Positions 13,295 through 23,959 of a DNA stretch of 64,000 bases are shown piece after piece. A program made the translations under genes and the position numbers. Origin of the DNA: Vanilla planifolia (Eukaryota; Streptophyta; Magnoliopsida; Asparagales; Orchidaceae); contig CM043872.1 of assembly GCA_023846275.1 (NCBI GenBank), forward strand, positions 11,463,170-11,527,169. The letters run 5' to 3'. Under the pieces are notes generated by a model. That model saw only the letters and a program-made list of their open reading frames with translations. It had not been told where the DNA came from and made no database searches. Each line of letters opens with the position of its first letter. The first letter of the stretch is position 1.

Positions 13295-14230
13295 AATGTT
13301 CCTTTTTTAATTATGACAAAACTATTCATCAAATAGTTAATGAAAAGTTATAAAAAAACATATACGAACAAAAATGCTCTCTTTAAATTCATGCTCCCAC
13401 TTAGTATATAAAATTAAAGTAATATTAAACAAGCTACAAGAAAAAAAATGTATTTTTATTTTCTATTTCTTTCTCCCATTTTTTATTATTCCATCAAAAG
13501 AAAAAAATAAAGTATTGATGTTACTCTTGTTGAAAAAAATAAAATACCAATTATTGCATAAAACTCACTTAAAAATATAGAGAATATGACATTGTAAAAA
13601 AAAGGAATGTAATTTCTCCCCCTATCTTCAAGCATATTGAATTTGAAAAATGAATTAGCATGCTTCCAAAAGGATCTATCTCCATTTATAATACAATCAA
13701 GTGAAGCATGCACTTAGGTTTAAAGTTTAAACTTTAAATTTAGGAACCTTGATTAATTTGGGTTCAACATAACAACAATCATTTCACTCAAATCTACAAT
13801 GTGTATTTATTCATCTTCTTAATCTTAAAAAAGTAGGAAACCTAGAGTCGATATTCAATCAAATATTTTAATATTTAGAAATATAATAGTTCTTTAATAA
13901 TAAGCAAATACAAGATGAAGCATTTGAGAAAGTTTTAGCTTGCATAAGTTTACTATCTTAAGCGACTTCTTATGAATGTGATTGGATACTAAACAAGTAG
14001 ATTGCAATTTTCTAAATGGATCAAAATTCTTTTTTTTTCTTTTACATTCAAGGTAAAACTCTTCTGTAGTTTAATTCTTCTAAATGTTTCTCATTTTCTT
14101 ATTCAAATGTTCACAAAGTCTAAGATATTATTATGCTCTTTCTTTAAACTCTTATATTTCTTAGAAAATACTTTAAAAGTATTCATCAATTCAAATAACT
14201 TTTTTTTAGTTCTTTATAGGAGAGTTCTCT
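13295..14230 (-). other. Interior of element A, no coding part recognised
   Basis: A+T-rich interior DNA between the polypurine candidate and the gag part. Short frames exist on both strands without motifs. A perfect 20-bp palindrome (TTTAAAGTTTAAACTTTAAA) lies at 13,719-13,738. Confidence 0.5.
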
Positions 14231-15200
14231 TATCTTATCAATGTCACTCTTAGTTGATTGATGATGTGCCAAAAGACAATTTCTTCTACTTCACATTCCT
14301 CACTACTTAAGAATGCAAAGTTCTTAACTAAGAGACATAACAAGTTCTTCTCTTCACTCTCCTCACACCTTAAGGAAGTAGAATATGGGTTTGAATTTCT
14401 GCAAGTAGTGACCATGGCCTTCTTCTTTTTGTTGTCTTTATAAAAGTTATTCTTCTTCCTATAACCAATTTTGGAGAATTAGGATGGCAGTATCCAAGTT
14501 TATCACATTCATAACAACATGCCTCTACCATTTATTTTCCTTTTCTTTGTGTAGCTCCCTCTTTCTTCTCATAAATCCTTATAGCCATCTTCTTAAAAGC
14601 TTTGGAAATATTTTTAGAAAGTTGTTCCACTTCATTATTATAAGTGAGTCGTTACTAGGTATGGATTAAGCAACCATTAATGCCAATTCCTTCTTCTTCT
14701 TTTATCACTTGGGCTACACTTCTTCTTTTGTTCTCCTTGTTATCTCGATCTCATTGGTCATATGATCACTAAGAAGCTCATCAAGTGTGACATTGTCTTG
14801 GTCCTTTAAGGCTTTAATTACTATCACCTAGGGTTCTCACTCCTTAGGTACCACACAAAGAATCTTCCTTGACTATTTAACATTAGAAAATTATCTTTTA
14901 AGATTTGAAAGTTTATTCATAATGTTAGTAAATTGAGCAAACATAATCGTAATAGATTCTCTTTCATGTATATGTAAATTCTCATGATCATGTAATACCA
15001 AATTAATTGTAGAGTTTTTTACTTGCTAGTTCCTTTGGGTGACCTTAACCTTAGGCAACCTAATGAGAAATTTTTAGGTGCACGATCCTATTAAATTTCA
15101 TCACTGAGAAGCCATATTGAAGAATGTTCAAAGCCTTCAAATTGAGTTAAGCCTGAAATTTTTCTTGAGGTGAGAGTTCACACAAAAGGTTTCTATCAAG
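14230..15200 (-). pseudogene. Copia gag fossil of element A (UBN2 domain and CCHC knuckle)
   Basis: Read on the minus strand, 14,700-15,110 shows the UBN2-type gag pattern: an ERESI.IMFAQFTNI phrase followed by a leucine-rich stretch and, further on, KALKDQDNVTLDELLSDH, all standard in plant copia gag. Downstream at about 14,475-14,520 is a CCHC-knuckle relic beginning CYECDK. A basic KKK stretch then leads to an acidic S/E-rich segment at 14,260-14,420. In living relatives gag packages the element RNA into cytoplasmic particles. This copy is a broken fossil. Confidence 0.7.
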
Positions 15201-15438
15201 ACATTATAAATCTTTTTTGTAAGAAAATCAAAATCATTTTTAATAATATCTTAAATTTATAAATTATCATATTCAAGAAAAATGTATAATTCATTTTACA
15301 AACAAAGATATAATTCCCTTTTAAATAAAGGTGGATGAAGAGATAAAGCCCCTTTTACCATAATTACAAGATCACCAACCTTTGTATGAGACATTATAAC
15401 AATATATTCAGGGATTATTAATCATGAGAAGCAATCAT

Positions 15439-15450
15439 GCTCTAATACCA
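15439..15450 (-). other. Primer-binding site of element A
   Basis: Read on the minus strand this is TGGTATTAGAGC, one base from the initiator-tRNA-Met primer site TGGTATCAGAGC used by plant LTR elements. It lies two bases inside the right LTR, which fixes the orientation as minus and the LTR start at 15,453. Confidence 0.85.
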
Positions 15451-15755
15451 CTTGTTGAAACTTAGAAGCATTATGTTTGCAAAAGAGGGGGATTAAAATG
15501 TGAAAATTGCAAACTTAAATGATCAAAAAATAAAATAGTCAATGTCTTTTCAATTTTTTTATTTATTTTTATAAGCTTATTTTAAAAGCTCTTATTAAAT
15601 TTTAAAAAATTTGTGTAAAAAGTGTAATAAAGTAAAGCACATAATCTATTTTTAGATAGTTTAATTCAAATTTAAATCTAAAGATCTTAGCAAAAAAGGT
15701 TAGGCAAAATACTAAAATATCTTTCAAAAAAGTGAGTAGAAAATCCTTACATTGG

Positions 15756-15879
15756 TCCAAAAGATCCTATAAATCATTAGGCCAAAAAATCCTCACAGTC
15801 ATCAACCTAAAAGACCTTATAATATTTGACCAAAAGAACTAATAAAGCATCAGGACAAATAGACCTTACAAAGTGGCTA
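15756..15879. repeat. Minisatellite of about 25 bp, five units, in LTR of A
   Basis: Five successive units start with CCAAAAGA/CCTAAAAGA-type phrases followed by YCTTAYA and a variable tail. Unit lengths are 24-26 bp: about 15,756, 15,782, 15,806, 15,830 and 15,856. They are diverged, so the array is old. Confidence 0.7.
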
Positions 15880-16278
15880 AAGATAAATTCAAGATAAAAA
15901 AATAAAGTTTCATAATCAAAACAAAGAACCAATGTAAAGGAGTCAAATATAAAATGACTTATAATCCAATAAGAATATCAAGAGACACATTAAAACAATA
16001 TAAAACTTTGAGAAAATATGTAACTTAGCTCTTGTGAATATGAACTCAAGGAAAGCATAGAAGGATAGTTATAATACATTATTGCTATATCCTTGATTAT
16101 CTCTTCTTTTCTTCATAATAGATGATCTTTAAGAGTAAATCCTTCAAGTTGATATGTAAATATTTATTAACTTTTGCTTTAAGAATGTTTTTAAAGGCTT
16201 TCATCACCCTTAATGTTTAATTTCAAAAATGCCAAGGTTATATTATCTATTTCTCACAAAAATGAACAAATAATATTG

Positions 16279-16439
16279 TATGATCCAAGGATAATATTAT
16301 ATAATCACTACTAATTTACACTAACCGTACTAAATGATATAAGGATAGTATTGTATGATCATTGCCAATTTGTATTATTCATATTGTATGATCTTAGGAT
16401 AGTATTATATGATTCCCACTAATTTGTAATGATCATACT
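16279..16439. repeat. 54-bp tandem repeat, three units, in LTR of A
   Basis: Units begin at 16,279, 16,332 and 16,386 with a GTATGATC-like word, then an AGGATARTATT phrase and an AYTRCCAATTTGTA phrase, then a CATACT-like end. The period is 53-54 bp and each unit carries the GATC-containing word that recurs across the copia LTRs. Confidence 0.85.
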
Positions 16440-16995
16440 GATATCAAATATTTTTTATACCATATATAATTCTTAGGTTTTCTTTGAGGCCATAATATAG
16501 TGTATTATAATTAATTCTGTATATTTTCATGGTCTTGTATTTTGATTATTTTGAAATATTTTTTTAGAAGAAACTTATCATTTTTAACCTTCAATAACAT
16601 AGTCTTAAAGATAAAAAATCTTGATAAAGTGCATGACTTAAGCTAAATCATATGAGTGAAAGGACTATTTTAAAAGCTTTTATCACTCACAATCATCGCC
16701 TCACTCAGCATCTTTTGTGCCACATGAACATTGTCATAGGTCCTAACATTTCAAAACAAATGAAGGGAATCTACAAAAATTTTCTTCAAGCGTATTTTAA
16801 CATTATATTTGCTTCCCATTATGTTCTCATCAAACAGCACCAATAAAACCTTAGGTTAAGACCATGTTTTGCCAACTAAGTTCATATATTAATTCTTATG
16901 ACATGACCTAAATTTCTTGAAAGAAAAGCATTAGTAAAGTAAGATAAGAATTTTAGTTTTATTAAACAAATCATAAAAGGACCAATGGTTTAACA

Positions 16996-18948
16996 ACTTA
17001 AGCTAATATATTATTCAAGCTAACATAGCTCAATTAGTATTAAACCACTAGGACTGAGCTTTAATTGTTGATGAAAAATGGCAATAAAAATATTGATGTG
17101 GCAAAATTTGTTATAATTATATGTTATGAGCTAAATTTATGATTATGGTCTATAATATTGTATATTAGTTTTGAAAAGTTTGCAATGAAAGAATAGCCTT
17201 AATGTGTAGACAGTAAAGGGAAAAGCTCCAAGGATTGAACTCAAGGGTTTGTGCATAAGATTAACTCCATGGATTTAGATTTGAAAATTTTGTCATGTGT
17301 TTAGCCTAAAAAAAGATTGGTCTCAAAGTGTACTTCATTGATGCTGGCCATGTGGCCTATCTCTAGAGCATTATTGAGATTATAATAGAATTTTTTCATC
17401 TTCAATCATTTTTTATGCTCTTCATGCCATTATTCATGTTTTAATAAATGGCTATCTACAAATGTTAGAGAAAACATGAAATAATGAGAAGTAAAAAGTC
17501 ATTTAAAATTTGAAATTTAAAAGTTAATATAACTTATCTGTTGTAAAGGATGTTTATTATCTTTTTACTTAAATTTGATTAACTAGATTTAGAACCCTCA
17601 TGAGCTAATATATAGATTTTGTAAAGCAAAATAACACAACCCTGAGTGAGTTGAATGCATTAGATAACCTTTCTTTGGTTAATGTTAAGTCTTTTAATAG
17701 GAAGAGTTTAGATATAAAAGTTTAAGTGTTTCACAAAAGAAGCCAACACCAATGCAGTCTTTTTATCCATCCCTTAAAATTGGGCATATGAACTCATTTC
17801 TAAAAGAATCCCTTGGTGTACTTAATCTTCTTATTGTAACATCTAGAGAGAAGACTCCTTCACCACTAATGAAGATTTCTATGACATAAAAAAGCTATTA
17901 TGGAATCAAAAGATACCTCTCATGATTATATAAATATCATGAAAGAATCCAAAAGAGCCTTAGATTTTTAAAAAGATTTTTCTAAGTTCTCTTCCTTTCT
18001 TGGTGGCTTTCTTTGACATTTGTAATAAGAAGGAACTAATCTTTAAATCATGGTTTAGAGAGATAAATATCCTTCAAAGGAGGTCACTATTGAAGTCTCA
18101 AGAGAGCTCAAAAAGAGAAAGAAGAAGATGAAGAAAAAGAAAACCATAGATTCTTAATAAAGCTCTAAACTAATATTCATCATGAAAAAAATCAAAGGGT
18201 CAGAGATCAATTCAAAAATTAGACTTTGCTCTAGTTTCAACACAAAGGATCATCTCAAGGTTTTAGGATACCAAAGGCAAGAGTCAAATATCTTAGAGGA
18301 AGAAAATCTCATTTCAAGGATCTTGATTCCACCTTCAATTGAGTCTAATAAGAGCCCAATTTCTATCTTAAATGATCTTAAGGAAGCTCTAAAGTAGACT
18401 CTAAAGGAAGTGCTTGAGCTATTAAATGACCTCAAGAATACTTGTTGTCTACTCTCCCATAAGCTCCTAGATAATACACTTGTAGAAATAAAGATCATAA
18501 AAGATTAATATGATGAGAACATTAGCTTAAGGTCATAAAAGAATGTTTAAAGAAATAAATCATCTAAAATCAAGAGAGGCTAGGAAAACTCAAGGCTAAA
18601 ATGAAGCAAATGAAAGCAAGTGCCATCCTTTTCACATGTATAAAAGAAGTTTTTAAAAAAAGGGAAAGACTTTTCTAAATTTGCAAATAATTACAAAGGA
18701 GGAAAGTAAGGCTATTTTGTTAATTAGTTATGGAGATTTGTAGTGTACCAAAAAAGACTCAAAAGATGTCATTTTAAATGTTATGAAATATGTTATTGTT
18801 TAATTAAGAGTACTAGAGTTCTCCATTATGAGGACTGGTTAAAATTGGATGAGTTTTACAAAATCATGTTTTTTCAAACAATTGTTGATTCTTTGTTTCT
18901 AATTAGACAAAGTCTTCCATATAACTCTTTTATATAGAGCATTAAGAA
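16996..18948. other. Unassigned DNA between elements A and B
   Basis: No confident gene. At about 18,060-18,500 the plus strand is Lys/Glu/Leu-codon rich, with an open frame at 18,182-18,397 that reads MKKIKGSEINSKIRL at its start. It is locally repetitive (an AAGGAAGCTCTAAAG-type phrase occurs twice near 18,380-18,410) and shows no domain I know. It may be a gag-like remnant. I leave it uncalled. Confidence 0.4.
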
Positions 18949-19842
18949 TGTAAGAGTCTCTAACATTAGCTCATAAATACACTCATTGATATCAAACCAG
19001 TTTCATAAGCCTACCAGTTTCATAAGTCACACTGACAGCTCTACCCGTGCCACTCCCCTTACTATTTTATTGCCCACCATTTCATCTCTAGTCATTACTG
19101 CCACTCAAAATGCATGACTAGTTTGAGAACCACTTAATTCACTTAATTTTTTTTTTTTTATTTTTTAAAAAATAATTATTGATAAACCTTTGAGGTCCCT
19201 ATAAATAAGGATGTTCACCACATTGAAAAAGATGAAAATGATGGAATAAATTTTTTTTGCTTGTGTTATTCCACCTTTGTCAACAAAGAATATGCCCAAC
19301 TCTAGTTTGGGATATTCTAACTTCTCTTGTGAGAGACAAGGATCAAAAGAGAAAAACCTTTCACCGAGAGAGCAACAACAAATCCCTTTGAGAGACAAGG
19401 ATCAAATATGAGAGATATTTCATCAAGAAAGTCAATAACCAAACAAATTCTTGCTTTTACCAATACCACATCATCATCAAAAGGTACACTATTTCAACAA
19501 CTTTTATTTTTTAGATAGAAATTAAAAGTTAGAGTTATTGTTTCTATTAAAGTACTCTACATAAAGATTATCTTAAATTTTCTATTTTATATATGTAAAA
19601 TTAGATGTGATAAAAATCACTTTATAAGATTTTATGCTTAGTACTTAAGGTATTACCACCTATTTAATTTAATAATCCATATAACTTTAGAATGATAATA
19701 TTTGAATAGTTATAAAATATTACATAAGTTATCTAACCCTAATTAATATATAATATCTTTTTATATTCTCTAATAATCTATTTAGTATCTTCAGCATTGT
19801 AGGCTCTAAATTTTAGTAGAAGTCCAAATTTACTCTATATCA
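18949..19842 (+). repeat. 5' LTR of element B
   Basis: Opens TGTAAGAG and closes ...ATATCA immediately before the primer-site match. A CCCTATAAATAAGGATG phrase at about 19,197 looks like a TATA box and start region; the same phrase stands in the 3' LTR at about 23,302. Confidence 0.8.
19197..19209 (+). promoter_or_regulatory. TATA box in LTR of element B
   Basis: CCCTATAAATAAGG is a textbook plant TATA context and is conserved in both LTRs (second copy near 23,302-23,315) while flanking bases have drifted. It would mark the U3/R boundary of the element transcript. Confidence 0.55.
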
Positions 19843-19846
19843 ACTT

Positions 19847-19858
19847 TTGCATAAGAGC
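19847..19858 (+). other. Primer-binding site of element B
   Basis: TTGCATAAGAGC matches 9 of 12 positions of the initiator-tRNA-Met primer site TGGTATCAGAGC and lies four bases after the 5' LTR, giving the plus orientation. Confidence 0.7.
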
Positions 19859-20499
19859 ATATGATTTTTTATAAAAAATCCTTTTGTTTAGTGCATTCTA
19901 CTTTGGTATTAGCGAACATGATTTTCTACTTTGCATCAATTTTGGTATTATGAATATGGTTTCCTATTAAAAAAAGAAATAAAATTCTATTTTACTTAAT
20001 GTATCCACTAAAACATTCTTAGTTGGTTTTGAGTAAACTTTATCTTAAAAGATGTACAAAAGCAATGATACGACTCTACATCTTTCTTGGAACCCTAATC
20101 ACTCGTCATTTTCTTCAAAGCAAATCTTATGTCAGATTAAGGGGTTTATACCACGATTGCTTTGCTTTCATAATTTTTTATAAAAAAAGATTTCACATAT
20201 TTTTTATTCATTGATATCCCCATGTGTGACAAACTTTTTAATGACCATAAAATCTCATAAGTCTTATTAAATGAAAATTTAAAGTCAAGAATAAAATTAA
20301 AGACAAAATTTAAACTAATATCTCATGCTAAAAATATCCTAATCAATAGCTCAATTCACTCAAATAGTTGGATAAATTCTCTTAAACCAATAATGTGAAC
20401 AAAATCTTAAAAAAAGAGATAATAAAAGAATAAGTATCATAACCAATTATTTAAAGAATAAAATCCTAGAAGATGTTAGAATCATAGAAGACATGATGA

Positions 20500-21420
20500 T
20501 TCATTTGATGAATTTGACCCAGATATCCATAAGAGAAATCATGATCATAAAAAAAGAAATGGACTTTGAAATGTAGTAAACCAAAATAATGATTTAGATA
20601 TCTCTAGTAAAGAGAATAAACTAAGATAGACATCCTTAATATGAAACAAGATACCCCAAATTTTGATGATAGTTCTAATCCTAAGCATTATAGAGACTGA
20701 TAGACTAGTATAGATGATTACTTTGAATTGCACAAAATAAGTGAGTAAAAAAAGTATCAATTTATTAAAACTAAACTCATTAATACTACTCATAGGTTCT
20801 TTAGAAACTTAAAGCTACAATACGTTAACAACGATGAAGAGATACCACAAACTTGGAGAAACCTTATGGTTAGGTTGTATAATAACTTTGTTCCAATAAT
20901 CTATAATGCCAAAATATTAAATAAATGGTAAAAGTTTTTTCAAGGTGATAGATTCATTGAGAAGTACATCAATAAGTTTGAGAATTATAAACTTAGGTAT
21001 GATATAGATAAACCTGAGCATATAATACTTTCTTATTTTAAAATAGGTTCAAAAGAATACATATAGGCTAAGTTTAACTTGAAAAATATTAATACCATAA
21101 AGAAAGCCTTCGCTAGCTAAAAATATAGAAACAAATAAAATTTTCTATTTTAAGAGAAATGGTAAGCAAGTTCTCCAAAGGCTCGCTCGTACCATAATTT
21201 CTCAACCCATTAATACTCACCCTTCATCTATCCCATCCACCATTATCTCTAAACCTCATAAACCCATAGTATCATCTACTATTTTATAACCTTTTTTAAG
21301 CCAACCTATTAACACCCAATTTTGAGTCATTTGTTTTAAGTGTCATGAAAAGAGACATATAGTTATTAGTGACCCAAAGAGATCCATGATAATAAACTTA
21401 GATAGTAATAATAAATAAGA
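20500..21420 (+). pseudogene. Gypsy gag fossil of element B with CCHC knuckle
   Basis: The phrase TWRNLMVRLYNNFVP near 20,850 and the segment from about 20,930 to 21,060 (RFIEKYINKFENYKLRYD, then a hydrophobic stretch) follow the Retrotrans_gag pattern (W..L...M..RF.P, then V..Y...F..L). At 21,332-21,361 the frame reads CFKCHEKRH, the start of a retroviral-type zinc knuckle. Gag forms the particle and the knuckle binds element RNA. This copy is broken. Confidence 0.75.
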
Positions 21421-21699
21421 AAAATTAGAAGAAGAAAACATAATACCTAATGAGAAAGTTGAACAAGAATTTGGAAACTTAGAAAAGTTTATGGTTATTT
21501 ACATCCTTACAATCCCATGACCACAAGATGATTGAAAGCACACCAATATCTTTAACACTAGTATAAAATTAAGAAACAATTATATAAAATGATCATAAAT
21601 AACGATAGTTTCATTAATGTAATATCTTTATAGCCGTTAAGTAAATAAGAGCTTCTTTATAGGAACACCAAAACCCTTACTCTGTGTCATGGATAGATA

Positions 21700-22150
21700 A
21701 AATCTTTATACCTATTAAGCAATGATGTTATGCATCGTTAAAATTAGATAGGTATAAGGATGAGGTTGTTATGTGCTGTTGAACTTATCCAAGTAGGTCA
21801 TCTTATTCTTGTAAGACCATGGTTTTTTTATAGATATTACTTTAAAGGATAAGATTAACACATGTTCTTTTGTTTATGAAAAAAATATCATCACATTACA
21901 CCCTATCCCACCTCAAGAGAAACCTCAATCTCTTAAGCCAAACAAATCTATAAAACATTTTAAGGCCATAAATAAGGAAATGAGAAAGATAAAATTTAAG
22001 CTTCATCATACTACCCCAAGTTAGGAAGACCCTCAATCAAGAGACTTAGTTTGGTTTTCTATAATTAAGAAATTAGCCACCACCTTTCTAGACCTAACAC
22101 TTGTTGTATATGCTCATGATAATAAGCCAATGTCTCCTGTTGATCTTATT
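21700..22150 (+). pseudogene. Protease-region tail of element B
   Basis: Around 21,750-21,910 the plus strand resembles the segment found between protease and reverse transcriptase in plant gypsy elements: a CDVV-like start, a GHLILVRPW-type phrase (family pattern L.GRPW.FD), and a following hydrophobic/Pro segment like ITLTP.PP. This is a short fossil match read by eye. The stretch to 22,150 that follows is not recognised. Confidence 0.55.
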
Positions 22151-22355
22151 CACTTACAAATGGACTTTTAAACTTTTGTCTTTGCTTATATCTATTTATT
22201 ACCTAAAACAATATCAAAAAAATAATCAAAACAACAAAAAATTTAAGAAAATAGTTAATACTTAAAAGAATATCAGGGAATTTTATAAAAAAGTCTATGT
22301 TATAATTAGAGTTAAGTTAGAATAATTCTCTTTTATAATTTATAAGAAATTACAG

Positions 22356-22700
22356 GTGTGTGAAGCTAAACTTTTTAGGATTATTCAAAACCTGAGAATT
22401 AAAGTATTGGATTTACTAAAAAAGTATATAATTAGTATAATAGTTAATATTAAGGATTTAATCCAAGATAAGGCACTACATCTAATACCTAATAACCCAT
22501 TTGAGATTGATTCTCTCATGTTTAATGAATTTATTCTTATTATTACATTAGTCTTGAGAGTAAGTAAAGATAATATGGAGGAAATTTTAGATCATGAGAT
22601 AATTCTAATCAAAGATTATAAACTTAGAAAGTTTTTAGTTCATTAGAAATATAAGACTCTAATTAAGACCCTTTTGCTTACTTATGATAACCTATACCAT
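22356..22700 (+). pseudogene. Integrase C-terminal segment of element B
   Basis: The frame at 22,356-22,646 follows the plant chromovirus integrase tail: a KLFRIIQNL phrase (pattern GPF.I...), then YIISIIVNIKDLI (pattern Y.ISP.FNV.DL), a Pro/Asn-rich linker, then MEEILDHEIILIKDYKLRKFLVH (family pattern IE.ILD.....R.G...FLV.W). This domain is the one that tethers integration in CRM-type elements. It is a fossil and ends just before the polypurine tract. Confidence 0.7.
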
Positions 22701-22774
22701 ACCACACCACACCTATCAAAGCACTATTGTAACAACCATCCTGCTACCACCAAGCCAAGTTCTCTCTTCCATTT

Positions 22775-22782
22775 GAGAAGGA
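22775..22782 (+). other. Polypurine tract of element B
   Basis: GAGAAGGA directly precedes the TG that opens the 3' LTR at 22,783, the expected place for the plus-strand priming site. Confidence 0.7.
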
Positions 22783-23959
22783 TGATAAAAAAGTGCCTAA
22801 TAGTAACTCACAAACACACAATTATTGGCATCACATTAGTTTCATAAGCCCACTAATACAAAATTGAGCTTTAAAATACTTCAAATTGAGTTTTTTTCTC
22901 TATTTCTACTATTTTTTGCCATCATGATACCATCAAAAGCCGTTATAGTGCCCTATGCTAACCCACATGCACAAATGACTTGATTTACCCTGGGAACCAG
23001 GCTCATCTACTTAACTCATGTTGACTTGTTACCTGAACTACCAATCTGATCTGTTGGACCAGGGATGACTTGCACCAACTTGCTAGTCTTCACTAACCCA
23101 TTCTATTCCACTGGACCAGCATCTACCCAAACTCAGATTAATAACTCTATTCATGTTACTCTTCTTACCATTTTGTTTCCCACCATTTCATTGCTCGCAT
23201 TACTACTACCTGAAATGCATAACCAATTTAAGAACCACTTAATTTAATTAATTATGTAGCTTTTTTATTTTTTTAAAAAGAAATTACTAATGAATCTTTG
23301 AGATCCCTATAAATAAGGATATTCATCACATATAAAAGAAGAAAATGATGGAATAAAATTTTCTTTTATTTATGGGTTTTAACTTTTATGAAAAAACTAT
23401 GTTCCAACACTAGTTGGAGAGATTACAACTTCTCTTGTGAGAGATAATAATCGAAGTAAGATACCTTTCACAAAGAAATCCAGTAACCAAATCTCTTATG
23501 AGAGATAAGGATCAAAGTTGAGAGACATTTCATTGAGAGAGTTAATAACCAATCAAATTCTAGCTTCTACCAATACTCACATCATCATCAAATGGTGCAC
23601 TCTTTTAGTAGTTTTTTTAGATTGTAATATGAAGTTAGAGTTACTCTTTTTTATTAAAGTATTCTACATAGAGTTTGTTTTAAATTTTTTTATTTTATAT
23701 ATGTAAAATTAGATATGAAAAAAAATTATTTTATAAGATTTTATACTTAATTCTTAAGATGTTATCATCTACTCCACTTAATAATCTATGTAACAACTTC
23801 GGAATGCCAATTTTTGAATATTTCTAAAATATCATACATACCACCAAACCTTAATTATTACATAGTTTCTTTTCATATTCTTTAATAATCTATTAAGTAT
23901 CTCTAATATTATAAGTTTTAAATTAGACTCTAATAGAAGTTTAAATTTTCTCTAGATCA
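22783..23959 (+). repeat. 3' LTR of element B
   Basis: Opens TGATAAAAAAG and closes ...TAGATCA. It aligns with the 5' LTR over both ends and the TATA-box block. Length is about 1.18 kb. Confidence 0.8.

Larger units (their letters stand above)
12640..16995 (-). mobile_element. Copia element A (SIRE-like), decayed
   Basis: A fossil LTR retrotransposon on the minus strand. Its left copy of the LTR (about 12,640-13,294) aligns with 16,440-16,995 of the right LTR; the block at 12,845-13,205 against 16,605-16,975 is the clearest. Between them lie a gag part at about 14,230-15,200 and a primer-site match at 15,439-15,450, immediately inside the right LTR. A polypurine candidate (minus strand) lies at 13,299-13,308. 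The gag order (UBN2-type domain, then CCHC knuckle, then a basic and acidic tail) is that of Ty1/copia elements of the SIRE/Tork group. No reverse transcriptase or integrase was recognised. LTRs differ at roughly a quarter of aligned positions, so the copy is old; it carries many breaks. Confidence 0.75.
15453..16995 (-). repeat. Right (5') LTR of element A
   Basis: On the plus strand it opens TGTTGAAACTTAG, directly after the primer site, and closes GGTTTAACA at 16,995, giving the TG...CA ends of an LTR, about 1.54 kb long. A G-rich tract lies near 15,486. It carries two independent tandem repeats, described separately. The outer flank has no polypurine tract, as expected for a 5' LTR. Confidence 0.75.
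18949..23959 (+). mobile_element. Ty3/gypsy element B with both LTRs, decayed
   Basis: A fossil gypsy element of about 5.0 kb on the plus strand. The 5' LTR is 18,949-19,842 and the 3' LTR 22,783-23,959; they share long phrases, such as GTTTCATAAGCC and the AAACCTTTGAGGTCCCTATAAATAAGG-type block at 19,185-19,210 and 23,290-23,315. A primer-site match follows the 5' LTR and a GAGAAGGA tract precedes the 3' LTR. Recognisable parts in order are Retrotrans_gag with a CCHC knuckle, a protease-region tail, and an integrase C-terminal segment with the FLVH-type motif typical of CRM/Galadriel-like chromoviruses. I do not recognise reverse transcriptase or the integrase core, and the element is short for an autonomous gypsy. 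LTRs are clearly diverged: old, with many breaks. No target duplication was convincing. Confidence 0.85.

Noticed and set aside
18182-18498. Overlapping plus and minus frames as a host gene
   Set aside because: The frames mirror each other through a locally repetitive Lys/Glu/Leu-rich segment and match no domain. A gag-like remnant is possible but unsupported.
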